A stretch of 35,737 nt of DNA from JBBTDV01 sp038042605 (lineage in GTDB: Bacteria; Bdellovibrionota; UBA1018), in assembly GCA_964358645.1 (NCBI GenBank), contig CAYHPW010000026.1:1-35737 (forward strand). Reading direction: 5' to 3'. Below are positions 23,325 through 32,651 of the stretch, one piece after another (within the stretch, counting starts at the first letter, position 1; the number at the start of each line of letters is the position of its first letter). Position numbers and translations under genes: made by a program. Under the pieces are notes generated by a model. The model was not told where the DNA came from. It did not search any database and saw only the letters and a program-made list of their open reading frames with translations.

Positions 23325-26155
23325 TTGATCTTTCACCTGAACAGCGCGAGGTAGTTGAGGCATGGGGCGGAGGCTGCGCCGTGATCGCCGGAGCTGGTTC
23401 TGGGAAGACAACCACGCTTGTCGAAAAGTGCATAAGACTTTTATCGATAAAGCAGGATGCCAGGTTCGCGGCGGTATCATTCACTGAGCGTTCGGCAAAT
23501 GACTTGAGGACGAAGCTTTCCGCATCGATGGATATAGACAAGCATGTTGTAACCACGATCCATGGATTATGCAGGATGGTGATAACAGAATTCCCGTATG
23601 AATCCGGCATTGAAGGGGATGAACAGATAATTCCTGAATTTGATGCCGATTTGATTTGGGGGCAAGCGCTCGGCGCTATCTGGTTGGATGACATCCCTCT
23701 GGATGTCTCGGACGCTATGGATGTCATGCTGAAGCGTGAAAGCAGGTCCACGCTAGAAGAGTTGCTTAAGCGGACAAAGCGCTTGGCACATTTCGGTGCT
23801 CTTGAGCATATCGGTTCTCACATATGCGACAAAGAAACACAGGCACTGGCCCGGCTGGCTGATTTTGTCATTGGCAGATACAGCCGATTGAAGTCTAGAA
23901 GTGGAGTTTTGGATTTTGATGATCTTGAGAGCAAGGCTCTTGTAGCGCTTGATTCTGCTGTGGTGGCAGCGACTTACCATAAGCGCTTTGATCTTCTTCT
24001 AGTTGACGAGTTTCAAGACACAAACCAGGTACAAGCCAGAATAGTCAGTAAGATGGCGAAGGCTGATTTTTCTAATTTATGTGTAGTTGGTGACCCGAAA
24101 CAATCTATTTACCGCTTCAGGGATGCGGACGTCAGCGTGTTCAGCGAATTTTGCTCCAATTTGCCGCGCAAGTTTTTTCTTACAAGAAATTTCAGGAGCA
24201 GGCCCGGGATCATAGAATATGTCAACGGGATTTGTAGCATGGCATTTTTGGATGCCGGCATGGAGTACGAGCCTCTTGTCGCTGATCGCGTGGGGTCCGG
24301 CCAATCAGAAGTGATGCGACTCGATATCCAGACAGAGAAAGACTTGGCGGTTTGGATAAAAGCCCAAAACAAACTCGGGATCCCTCTTAACGATATGGTT
24401 CTGCTGACAAGGCGTCTTAGGGGTAATGAACAATGGCTTAAGGCACTGAGCGCCGAGGGGATCCCGCTTGCTGTCGGCAGCGGTGGTTTTTTCTGGGAAG
24501 ATCCGCGTGTGCGTGAACTGGTCTCGTTTCTGAAATGGTGGGACTGTCCGGCTAATTCACTGTCAGGTGCTGTTTTTCTGCGAGCTCCTTGGGTTGGGGT
24601 CAGTGATGAGGCTCTGGATAAATGGGTTAAGGAAGATAAAACATGGATTGCTCCGTTCTTTGGTTCCGGGTGCAGGCTTGCGGTACTGCTAGAGCCGTTT
24701 CGCTATCTGGGCGTGCGTCCAGGCGAGCTCCTGCTTGCAATTTTGTCTGATGACCGTGTTGAGGATGAGATAGGAGCGCAACTTCTTGGCCTGTGGCACA
24801 GGGTGGAGGAGCTATCACGCAAGGGCATGAACTTCCACGACGTAGTCAGGCAGCTTGCTTGTTTGCTCGATGAGCGCCGAAGGGAAAGGGATGTTCCACC
24901 TCCACATAATACCGGCCAGCTTTCAGTTCTGACCATTCACTCTGCCAAAGGTCTTGAGTTCCCGCATGTCATACTCATTGATTTTGTAGGAAAGACGTCG
25001 CCTCAGAATATGCCTCTTCTTTTCTGGGATCGTGAGCGAGGTGTGCATCTTGGCGAACGTGATGAAAGCGGAGCAAGGGATCGTAGTGCCCCGGTGGAAG
25101 CGGAATGGAGGGAGCTGGAACGGCAAAAAAATATTTCAGAAAGCATGAGACTTTTTTATGTGGCACTTACGCGCGCCAAGGAACGCTTGCTGATAGTCTG
25201 TCCTCCTTTGCCTAAAAAAACACAGGAGAAAGTACAAGACAAGGTACAGAGCAAAACCGTGTTTACAAATGATAACTGGAGGGCTTGGATTGAATGTAGC
25301 TCAACAGAGCGTGCTACATGCGAGATAGTAGATGATGCTTACATAAATACATCGGCTCCTGCAATGCTCAATCATTGTATGCGCGAGCGCGAGCAGCAAA
25401 AGAGAAACACTATTGTTTCGAGGATAATACGGCCGCGCTACAGCGTGACCGAGTTATCGCTCCTTGCAAAATGCCAGCGTGCTTATGAATGGACGTATAT
25501 CAAGCCGCGCAGGTCAAGTGTTGTGTCTGGCAACGCTGCAAGGATGCCACAGCATGAGATTGGGAGCCGTGTGCACGCATGCCTCGAAAAGACGGATTAC
25601 AACGGATTAATCGAGCTAGAGAGCGAAGCGGGTAGTGATCGGTTTACCGCCGGGCCTTTGATTGAATGGGCCAAAAACACTTCATATATGCGGTTTGGTC
25701 CTGCCAGCCCCGCTTGTGATGATGTATGGACGGAGCTCTCGTTTGAAGTTCCGTTAGCTGGTGAAGTCGTGGTTGGATCAATTGACAGGTTGATCGCTGA
25801 TGCTGTGGAAGGGGACCACAAAAAATATCTGATTGTGGATTTTAAAGTGTCAGGCGGTAAGAAAAGCCAGGCAGAACTCATTCAACACTACGGAGTCCAG
25901 CTCCAGCTCTATGCTTATGCGGTTGAAATGCTAGAAGCAGGCAAAGCACAAAAAAACAATATTTCGTGCGCCATTGTTAATATTTTTCCTGGAGGCGTGG
26001 AGATTGTGGATGTTCCCTCTAGTGGTTTTGATCTGCATGAGCTCATACATACAGCGGCAGCGCTGGTCAATGGCGCGACTAGCGCGACGTCATATGCGCC
26101 TCATTGTGACTGGTGTGCGCATAAGGATTGTTGTGGCTATATGACAATTAATTGA
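23321..26155 (+). CDS. addA: AddA-like UvrD/RecB helicase-nuclease subunit
   Basis: 944 residues from ATG 23321 (ATGA overlap with the addB-like stop). Superfamily 1 helicase motifs are complete: GAGSGKTT (Walker A, Lys29), VDEFQDTN (229-235), DPKQSIYRFRDAD, TIHSAKGLEFPHV and LFYVALTRAKERLL. The C-terminal PD-(D/E)XK nuclease has SIDRLI (Asp822), VDFKV (Asp840, Lys842) and a downstream Gln in GVQLQLY. Unexpectedly, it also has Cys718 (AKCQRAYEW) and C-X2-C-X5-C at 929, 932 and 938, an iron-sulphur signature I would expect only in the AddB subunit. It is shorter than B. subtilis AddA (about 1,230). Together they would unwind and degrade broken DNA ends to load RecA. Confidence 0.9.
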   Translation: MIDLSPEQREVVEAWGGGCAVIAGAGSGKTTTLVEKCIRLLSIKQDARFAAVSFTERSANDLRTKLSASMDIDKHVVTTIHGLCRMVITEFPYESGIEGDEQIIPEFDADLIWGQALGAIWLDDIPLDVSDAMDVMLKRESRSTLEELLKRTKRLAHFGALEHIGSHICDKETQALARLADFVIGRYSRLKSRSGVLDFDDLESKALVALDSAVVAATYHKRFDLLLVDEFQDTNQVQARIVSKMAKADFSNLCVVGDPKQSIYRFRDADVSVFSEFCSNLPRKFFLTRNFRSRPGIIEYVNGICSMAFLDAGMEYEPLVADRVGSGQSEVMRLDIQTEKDLAVWIKAQNKLGIPLNDMVLLTRRLRGNEQWLKALSAEGIPLAVGSGGFFWEDPRVRELVSFLKWWDCPANSLSGAVFLRAPWVGVSDEALDKWVKEDKTWIAPFFGSGCRLAVLLEPFRYLGVRPGELLLAILSDDRVEDEIGAQLLGLWHRVEELSRKGMNFHDVVRQLACLLDERRRERDVPPPHNTGQLSVLTIHSAKGLEFPHVILIDFVGKTSPQNMPLLFWDRERGVHLGERDESGARDRSAPVEAEWRELERQKNISESMRLFYVALTRAKERLLIVCPPLPKKTQEKVQDKVQSKTVFTNDNWRAWIECSSTERATCEIVDDAYINTSAPAMLNHCMREREQQKRNTIVSRIIRPRYSVTELSLLAKCQRAYEWTYIKPRRSSVVSGNAARMPQHEIGSRVHACLEKTDYNGLIELESEAGSDRFTAGPLIEWAKNTSYMRFGPASPACDDVWTELSFEVPLAGEVVVGSIDRLIADAVEGDHKKYLIVDFKVSGGKKSQAELIQHYGVQLQLYAYAVEMLEAGKAQKNNISCAIVNIFPGGVEIVDVPSSGFDLHELIHTAAALVNGATSATSYAPHCDWCAHKDCCGYMTIN

Positions 26156-26161
26156 CGTAAT

Positions 26162-26211
26162 CAGCAACGGCTCACATTATAAGCAGAAAATGTAAGCTTA
26201 AACGGTTGCTG
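26162..26211. other. Structured 3' region after the addA-like gene
   Basis: CAGCAAC (26162-26168) pairs with GTTGCTG (26205-26211), and inside it ACATT (26174-26178) pairs with AATGT (26189-26193). A third small stem, AAGTGT/ACACTT, follows near 26220-26236. No U-tract follows, so a Rho-independent terminator is not supported; it may protect the mRNA end. Confidence 0.3.
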
Positions 26212-26324
26212 TCCTTAGAAAGTGTTTGGTACACTTATTAAGACAGTGAAAAAACACGAAAATCGCTGCATTAAAGCAGTTAGCAAATGTTAAATTAATG
26301 CCCTTCGGGCGGGACTGGCAAGTC

Positions 26325-27071
26325 ATGGGAAAAAAAATAAATGAAATAAGAACGCAACTTGTTCTCGCCATGCTTGCTCTGCTGTGGCTCACTATGTTGA
26401 CCGCGGCGTGGAGCGAGGCGGCTGAGAGTTCCGCAGGTGATTTAGGTGGTGAATATAATTTCACCTGGCTTGATCCTGATAAGAAAATCTATGTGCTGCA
26501 GAACAGAAGGTACACCAAAGCCAACAAGCTGTTTGTAAGTGCCATGGTTGGGCCTGGTTTTTCAAACCCGTATCGCAGCTCTTATAACCTGGATCCGAGG
26601 ATAGCTTATTATTTTTCTGAAGCACTTGGTTTCGAGGCATTCTATGGTTTGACATCCAACAGTGGCAACAACACTTTTGATGCGTTACAGAGAGCATCAC
26701 CGAATACCTGGCCGCTAGTCAGGGAGATCCGCTCGCAATATGGCTTACTCGTGCATTGGGTGCCGTGGTACGCGAAGATAAACGTGTTTAACAAAATCCT
26801 ATATCTGGATTGGTATTTTTCCGGAGGAGTTGGAACTCTTCAGACAGCGCTTGATAACAGAACAAATTCTTCGGGCCAGGCGGTGTTCGTGGATCAGAAC
26901 TTTACATCTTTTTTCGCCGGCACCGGGCATCAGTATTATCTGGGTAACACATTCGCCGTGCGGTTGGATTTTACAGGGGCGTTTTACCGCGCTCCTGTGT
27001 TTGGAACTTCGGGGGATAATGCGTGGTTTTCAAATTACAATTTAGGAATCGGCATCGGGTTAAGAATATAG
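26325..27071 (+). CDS. Outer-membrane beta-barrel protein (myxobacterial/Bdellovibrio type)
   Basis: 248 residues from ATG 26325; ATG 26298 is in frame but has no ribosome site. A signal peptide (core QLVLAMLALLWLTMLTAAWS, cleavage after SEA) is followed by a periplasmic linker, then alternating beta strands ending in a C-terminal aromatic/hydrophobic strand (YNLGIGIGLRI). The strand pattern N...V....G.....PY......L.P...YY.SE..GFEAFYG is that of the outer-membrane barrel family found next to gliding genes in Myxococcus and Bdellovibrio. It is the first gene of a five-gene overlapping cluster with TPR and FHA/AgmX-type proteins, and its 3' end overlaps the next gene by 49 bases. It is probably the outer-membrane part of a Glt-like envelope complex. 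Confidence 0.82.
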   Translation: MGKKINEIRTQLVLAMLALLWLTMLTAAWSEAAESSAGDLGGEYNFTWLDPDKKIYVLQNRRYTKANKLFVSAMVGPGFSNPYRSSYNLDPRIAYYFSEALGFEAFYGLTSNSGNNTFDALQRASPNTWPLVREIRSQYGLLVHWVPWYAKINVFNKILYLDWYFSGGVGTLQTALDNRTNSSGQAVFVDQNFTSFFAGTGHQYYLGNTFAVRLDFTGAFYRAPVFGTSGDNAWFSNYNLGIGIGLRI

Positions 27072-28645
27072 CTCGCTGTATTGTCGCATTGTCGGCACTC
27101 TTGCTTTGCTTGCCGACGCCTTTGTCAGCGTCTGACAATATCGCCTTGCAACACATACAAGCCGCGCAGGGTTTTTTCAGTTCCGGCCAATATTTTAAAG
27201 CCGCGCGATATGCATTTGCCGCGCAGGAAGAAAGTCAGGATCTTGAAGCGGATGCTTATTCATGGATCACTGTTTCATTAGTGCGCGCAGGTTTGTATCA
27301 ATCGGCGTCTTATTTTTTTATAAGAACACTTCAGAGCGGGAATAAAACCGCCATCAAACGTGTTTTGACCGAGACTGAAAAGCTTTTGTTGTCAGTAGGT
27401 GCCGATATTCTCCGCAAATATCTCATCAGGCACACCGAATACGATGATTACGACGCCAAAAACCGCAGTGCCTATCTGTTTTCCATAGGTAAGGAAGCCG
27501 TTTTATCCGGCAAGGAGAGGGAGGCGCTTGGCTATCTCGGCGGGATAGCGCGTGGAAGCTTCTTGTGGCCGAAGGCTCTCCAGTTAAGAGGGACTGGTTA
27601 TGCCATCTTAGGTGATGTTAATAATGCCATACGTGATTTTAAGGAATGCGAAGATAGGGCTGATGAACTGATCAAGCTTGGAGTGGGTGATCCTCTTAAA
27701 GTCAGGCTGCTAAAGCGCGAGGCCGCTGATCTTAAAGCAAGGTGCTCAGCTGGTGAGGCTAGAACACTGTACCAGATGGATAGATTTGACGAAGCGGATG
27801 TCAAGTACGACGGGATCCCAAAATCAAGTTTCGTATGGCCGGACATATTATTCGAGCAGGCGTGGAATTCTTTCGGGCGCCGTGAGTATAACAGGTCATT
27901 GGGTAAGTTGGTTTCCTACAAAAGCCCTGCGCTAAGCTTCGTGTTTAACAGCGAAGTCGATGTGCTGCGCGCGCAGGCGTATCTGGCGCTTTGCCTGTAT
28001 CATGATGCCGATGGCGTGATTGACGAATTTAACAAAAAATACACCGACCTTAGCCGCCAGTTGAAGCTGCTCGTTGAAAAGGGCGGCGACAACATGGGAA
28101 TGTTCTACGATTTTGGTAAACAAGCGCTCATGGCGCCCGTATATACCGCAAATGGAATGCATCGGATGGCGAACAGGTTTGTGCGCGGGCCATATTTCCA
28201 GGACCTTGTGGCGTCCGAACATACCTCAGCAACAGAACTCGCCGCTGTTAACCGTCTTGAGAAAATGCACGCTTCAGAGAAGATCGGCGTGTCGGGTGGT
28301 GGCTTCCCTTCATTCCTGGAGCAGGTCTTGAGTTGGAGGGTTAAGTCGGTACGCCTGCTGGGTGGCGCATTCGTTAAAAACAGTCTCATGGATTATCACG
28401 CAGTTTTGGTTTCTGATTTTGACAAGATATCATTTATTAAATACGAAATATTAAAAAGAGCCAAAGAGAGTCTGATATACAAGAATAGTTCATCGGTTTT
28501 GGACAGGGACAGGGGGGCTTTGGCGCCGGTACGTCGCGGCTATCAGTTTTTCTGGTCGTTCAATGGTGAATTCTGGAATGATGAATTAGGTGACTATGTC
28601 TTTGGTCTTGAGTCGGCCTGTGGGGCGGAGAATGCCGGTGCTTAA
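27023..28645 (+). CDS. gltE: Periplasmic TPR protein, GltE/AglT-like
   Basis: 540 residues. It opens with GTG inside the barrel gene and has a basic N-region and signal peptide (core IVALSALLLCLPTPLSA, cleavage near residue 36). TPR-like pairs of helices fill residues 40-330 (for example FFSSGQYFKAARYAFAA and GDVNNAIRDFKECEDRA). The C-terminal stretch YQFFWSFNGEFWNDELGDY matches my memory of a conserved ending in gliding-type TPR proteins of Myxococcus and Bdellovibrio. This, plus its place between a barrel and a giant TPR protein, supports a GltE role: a periplasmic link in the gliding complex. Its 3' end overlaps the next gene by 14 bases. The symbol is by synteny and pattern, not by alignment. 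Confidence 0.75.
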   Translation: MVFKLQFRNRHRVKNIARCIVALSALLLCLPTPLSASDNIALQHIQAAQGFFSSGQYFKAARYAFAAQEESQDLEADAYSWITVSLVRAGLYQSASYFFIRTLQSGNKTAIKRVLTETEKLLLSVGADILRKYLIRHTEYDDYDAKNRSAYLFSIGKEAVLSGKEREALGYLGGIARGSFLWPKALQLRGTGYAILGDVNNAIRDFKECEDRADELIKLGVGDPLKVRLLKREAADLKARCSAGEARTLYQMDRFDEADVKYDGIPKSSFVWPDILFEQAWNSFGRREYNRSLGKLVSYKSPALSFVFNSEVDVLRAQAYLALCLYHDADGVIDEFNKKYTDLSRQLKLLVEKGGDNMGMFYDFGKQALMAPVYTANGMHRMANRFVRGPYFQDLVASEHTSATELAAVNRLEKMHASEKIGVSGGGFPSFLEQVLSWRVKSVRLLGGAFVKNSLMDYHAVLVSDFDKISFIKYEILKRAKESLIYKNSSSVLDRDRGALAPVRRGYQFFWSFNGEFWNDELGDYVFGLESACGAENAGA

Positions 28646-31600
28646 GAACAGTTTAATCCACCGCTTGGGTATAATTGCTTTTATAGTGATAGCCACCCTG
28701 TGGAGCGGTCACTCGGAAGCTGGCTATAGCATCGCTGAACTCAGATCCGTTGAAACAGCTGAGGAGGCCAAAGTCAGGGAGCTAAGACAAAAGGGGATCA
28801 AGGAGCTGCACAAGATTCTAAGTCGGCACGAGGCAAAGAACAGGCGGGCTGACCTATACTATGAAATGGCTGAAAATTATATGGAGGCCTACCGGGCCGG
28901 ATATATTCTGGAGGGCCGTGTTCATGAAAAGCGCCTTTCAGTGGGTCAGCCGGCGGGTATGGAGTATAAGTTCATAGACCACTCCAATTCCCGCGTGGAT
29001 TTGGTGGCCGGTATAAAGGCATGTAAAGAGTTGCTTGCGCTTGGCATCCCGTTTTCAAAACTGGACAGGATTTATTACTTCCTTGGGTTCAATTACAAGG
29101 AGCTTGGCAATAAGCAGGAAAGCATGACGTATTACTCGATGCTCGCCAGGAAGTATCCGCAAAGTCCGCTTGTGTCGGAAGCTTACCGTGAGCTTGGCGA
29201 TTCTAGTTTTGAAGGGCTTCAGTACCGGCAGGCTATCTCGTATTACGAGACCGCGGTCAAGAAAAGCCCTAATGAGTCAAAGCCAAGGATCCTGCATAGA
29301 TTGGCCTGGAGTTATTATCGTACGAAACAATACCGGCGCGCCATCGAGGTTATGAAGCAAGCCATCGAGGTGGCGGTAAGCAGCGGCGAGAAATTTCTTT
29401 CCATGAAAGAAGAAGCGCTTAAGGATATGGCGGTCTTCATGATGGAAGCTGGAATGGCTGATGAGGCCGTTTCTTATTTTCAGACAGTGGCCGGTGATAA
29501 GGATTTTTATCCGAAGGCCTTGGAAAAACTTGGCAAACAATATGAGCGTAACGCCGAGCCTACCAAGGCTGTTGTTGTTTATGAGTCGCTTCTTAAAACC
29601 AATCCAGATTCTGATGTTTATCATCGCGTGATGTTTAAACTCGTTGACCTTGATTTAAGGCGCGGCAGATATCGTGAAGCGATTGCTCGCGTGCAGAGTC
29701 TAAGGTCTTCGCATGGTTTAAGCGTGGATGCACAGACCTCATACCAAAATCTCAAGGCGATCGTGCGCAGGACCGCAGTTGAGCATCATGGCAAGTACAG
29801 GAAGACTGGAAACAAGGTTGATCTCGGAATCGCGGAGACTTACTATTCGGCATATCTTACGGTGTTTTTAGCGAGGGAAGACGCAAGGCATGAGCATCCT
29901 GAAATCAATATGTATCTTGCCGAGGTGAAACGTGCTCTAGGGAAGTCCGCCGATGCATCCGAGATTTACAGGCATGTAGTTGATTCGAAGGATAAGCGTT
30001 ATTCTAAGGAGGCTGCGGTGCTTTGGCTGGGCAGCCTGGGAGAGGGCATAAAAACAGCCGGGCGCTCATCTCCGTCTCCATCTATGGCGTCTGAAGAGCC
30101 ATCGCGAATTGAAAAAGAATTTGTGGAAGCTGCAACTTCCTTACAAGAGGCATTGGGTGAGACCCCCGAGGGCAGGGAAGCCGCACTTAAGGCTGCACAA
30201 ATTCTTGCGGGTTACCCCAAGTCTAAGAAGGAAGTGGTAAAACGCATAAGGGAAATAATAAAACGTTGGCCAAAGTCCGTACAAGCCGTTACAGGAGGAC
30301 GTCTCTGGCTACAGGTGTATTTGGATATTCTACCGGCGCCTGGGGCTGTGCAGATTGATCAATCGCCAGAAGTTTCCGATGCTATAAATGAGCTTGGTGA
30401 AGCCTGCAAAGAGCTTCGTGGCAACACAGCTCTTATGAGCGCTGATGCGGAACTCGGCGGATCCAAGCTTAAGGCGATGCTTGCTGAGCAGGATGTGCGC
30501 TTCAAGATCGATGAAATCGCCAGGCATGAAAAAAATAAAAATTTTGATGATGCTGGCAGGGGCTACGAAAAACTCGCGTTGGAAGCTGCACAAAAGGATT
30601 TATCCGAAAAATCCTACGCGAACGCAATCGGTGCATATATGAAGGTTCTAGATTTCGAGAGCACCGAACGTGTTGCGGTGGCATGGTTGAAAAAATCCGG
30701 CAAGAGTGCCCGCTCAATCGATGTGATCCGCAACAGCGGGACATCAGCCTTGATACACGGGAAATTTGAAGTTTCAAGCAAGCTTTTTGAAAGACTTGGC
30801 CGTGAAGGCGGCGATCCTGATTCGCTGGTGACCGCGGCCAGAATTTCAGGAGGCGTTGGTGATCTGCCGAGGTTTCAGGCCCTTTTGTCCGCATATCTTG
30901 AGGTTTATCCTAAATCACCGGGGCGGTGGAAGGTGGCGCTCTTGCTTGCTGAGTCTTATGTTTCTACGACGAACGCCAAAAATGAGAGTGAGGCTGCTAA
31001 GCTATACCAGTTTTGCATGAGTGGCCCACAGGAATTCGAGATTGAGTGTACCGTCCGTCTTGGTGAACTTTATTTTGCTAGCGGTAATTTGGATCAGGCC
31101 AGGGATCTGTTTAAAAGAGCCGCAAGCGTGAAAGGGCAGCGTCCGAAAGAGCAGGTTTCGCCGTTCGTTGCACTGGCACGGTTCAGGTTGGCTGAACTGA
31201 TCGAGCGTGGGGTTAAGCTGCAGCCGCTTCAAATGCCGGAGGCAGAGCTTAAAAAGGCGCTTTCACAGAGACTAGATTTTCTGGAGCCGCTAAGCCGCGC
31301 ATATATGTCAGTTGTAGATGCTGGAGGTCCATGGGGTGTCTCCGCGCTTGCCAGGCTTGCTTCATGGGCGGTCAAGTTCGCGGATGAGATTGACTCGGTC
31401 CCGCCGCCACGCTCACAATCAGGACGCAATGATAAAGAAGTTGCGGACAGATTTAAAAAAGGTCTTGAAGCCGTTAGCGCGCCTTTGCGCAACAGGGCCA
31501 GGGCGACATGGAAGGATGCTTACTCAAAGGCTACTGAACTTATGATCATGAGCCCGGAGATCCCCGGTTTGGCCGATAGCCTTGCTGACGCCAGGCTTAC

Positions 31601-32351
31601 TCCGCCATGGAGGGCGCAGGGATTTAGAGGTGGTTTTAAATTTGCGGGTATTCCAACAAACGGAGGCAGCGAAGGGAAGTCCGGTGCCTTAAAGCATGTA
31701 CGCGAAAAGCTTCTGCGTGGCGGAAAAAATATAAATACTTCCAAGGACTGGATCGATTACGGAAACCTCCTACTTGGTGATAATAAACCTATCCTGGCTA
31801 AGCTTGCTTATGAACGGGCTTTGCTGCTGGATGTGAAAAGTTCGGCTGCTTTAAATAACCTTGGTGTACTACTACTTCTTGGTGACGGTGAAGAGGACTG
31901 GGCTCAAGCCTCAGAAGCGAATCACCTTTTTGTTGAAGCGCTTAAGGTGGACGCGTTTTTTGTAACCGCAAAAGTGAATCAGGCGCTCCTGCTTAATTAC
32001 TACCGTTTGTTCGGCAGATCGCGCCCGCTTCTTGAGCAGGCATGCGCGAAGGATCCTTCCGCTGATGCTCTTCTTGGCTTGGCCGTAGCTCTTCAGGGCA
32101 GCGGTGAGCTTGCACAAGCCGAGGCCACATTTAAAAAAGCCGGTGATGCAGTTTCAGACGGAGAACGTTCCGTATTTGTTCTGCCTTATCATGAGGCCGT
32201 TCGTTCATTGTCCGGGTCAGATGCGGCGAAAGGCGCAGAAATTTGCCTTGAAAAACTTGATAAAATCGACGGCGCCGCATTGGGAGGTTTTGAGGCGGCT
32301 GCTGTCTTACGTCTTAAGGAGATATGCCGGGTATGGAAAAAACCAGATTAA
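28632..32351 (+). CDS. gltD: Giant periplasmic TPR protein, GltD/AgmU-like
   Basis: 1,239 residues from ATG 28632; the GTG at 28590 gives 14 more. A signal peptide (core IIAFIVIATLWSGHSEA, cleavage near 31) leads to many TPR units. The clearest are near 140-250 (YYFLGFNYKELGNKQESMTYY, then AYRELGDSSFEGLQYRQAI, then LAWSYYRTKQYRRAI) and near 1035-1190 (AYERALLLD, NNLGVLLLL, FVEALKVDA). Size and position match AgmU/GltD, the large periplasmic TPR scaffold of the M. xanthus gliding machine, which links the inner-membrane motor to outer-membrane parts. No enzyme domain. A strong internal AAGGAG near its 3' end serves the next gene, whose start overlaps it. Confidence 0.8.
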   Translation: MPVLKNSLIHRLGIIAFIVIATLWSGHSEAGYSIAELRSVETAEEAKVRELRQKGIKELHKILSRHEAKNRRADLYYEMAENYMEAYRAGYILEGRVHEKRLSVGQPAGMEYKFIDHSNSRVDLVAGIKACKELLALGIPFSKLDRIYYFLGFNYKELGNKQESMTYYSMLARKYPQSPLVSEAYRELGDSSFEGLQYRQAISYYETAVKKSPNESKPRILHRLAWSYYRTKQYRRAIEVMKQAIEVAVSSGEKFLSMKEEALKDMAVFMMEAGMADEAVSYFQTVAGDKDFYPKALEKLGKQYERNAEPTKAVVVYESLLKTNPDSDVYHRVMFKLVDLDLRRGRYREAIARVQSLRSSHGLSVDAQTSYQNLKAIVRRTAVEHHGKYRKTGNKVDLGIAETYYSAYLTVFLAREDARHEHPEINMYLAEVKRALGKSADASEIYRHVVDSKDKRYSKEAAVLWLGSLGEGIKTAGRSSPSPSMASEEPSRIEKEFVEAATSLQEALGETPEGREAALKAAQILAGYPKSKKEVVKRIREIIKRWPKSVQAVTGGRLWLQVYLDILPAPGAVQIDQSPEVSDAINELGEACKELRGNTALMSADAELGGSKLKAMLAEQDVRFKIDEIARHEKNKNFDDAGRGYEKLALEAAQKDLSEKSYANAIGAYMKVLDFESTERVAVAWLKKSGKSARSIDVIRNSGTSALIHGKFEVSSKLFERLGREGGDPDSLVTAARISGGVGDLPRFQALLSAYLEVYPKSPGRWKVALLLAESYVSTTNAKNESEAAKLYQFCMSGPQEFEIECTVRLGELYFASGNLDQARDLFKRAASVKGQRPKEQVSPFVALARFRLAELIERGVKLQPLQMPEAELKKALSQRLDFLEPLSRAYMSVVDAGGPWGVSALARLASWAVKFADEIDSVPPPRSQSGRNDKEVADRFKKGLEAVSAPLRNRARATWKDAYSKATELMIMSPEIPGLADSLADARLTPPWRAQGFRGGFKFAGIPTNGGSEGKSGALKHVREKLLRGGKNINTSKDWIDYGNLLLGDNKPILAKLAYERALLLDVKSSAALNNLGVLLLLGDGEEDWAQASEANHLFVEALKVDAFFVTAKVNQALLLNYYRLFGRSRPLLEQACAKDPSADALLGLAVALQGSGELAQAEATFKKAGDAVSDGERSVFVLPYHEAVRSLSGSDAAKGAEICLEKLDKIDGAALGGFEAAAVLRLKEICRVWKKPD

Positions 32352-32638
32352 TATCACGACGTCGTTTGGATTCTTTGGGCAAGTTTTTGTTTTTCTTCAG
32401 CTTGCTTGCTGCGGTTGCCGGGATGATTCTGGTGTTTTCAGCGCAAACGGAAGAAAAAAGGGTCATTTACCCCAAGAAGACACAGCTTGATTTTGAAGGA
32501 ACGCAAATAGAGGGTGAAGTGAGGAACCCTGGTGAGTTTTATTTCCAGCATAGGACAGAGGAGAAGTTTGATTCATTGGTTAAAAGGCGGAAAAATTTTC
32601 ACAGGGAAATGCTCAGGGATGTCGTATTGAGCAAATGA
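32333..32638 (+). CDS. Small single-pass membrane protein of the Glt-like cluster
   Basis: About 101 residues with a basic N-terminus (RLISRRRLDSLGK), one membrane segment (about FLFFFSLLAAVAGMILVFSA) and a hydrophilic, probably periplasmic, C-terminal domain of about 65 residues. This is an inner-membrane anchor topology. Start: ATG 32333 has AAGGAG at 11 bases; ATG 32324 is in frame but only two bases from that site. It overlaps the giant TPR gene and lies 13 bases before the FHA gene. Small single-pass proteins occur at this place in glt clusters (GltF-like position), but I cannot show homology. Confidence 0.75.
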   Translation: MEKTRLISRRRLDSLGKFLFFFSLLAAVAGMILVFSAQTEEKRVIYPKKTQLDFEGTQIEGEVRNPGEFYFQHRTEEKFDSLVKRRKNFHREMLRDVVLSK

Positions 32639-32651
32639 CAGGGAGTTGTTG

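Noticed and set aside
26298..26324. Upstream ATG for the outer-membrane barrel gene
   Set aside because: No ribosome site and it adds a hydrophilic extension before the signal peptide; ATG 26325 preferred, though not proven.
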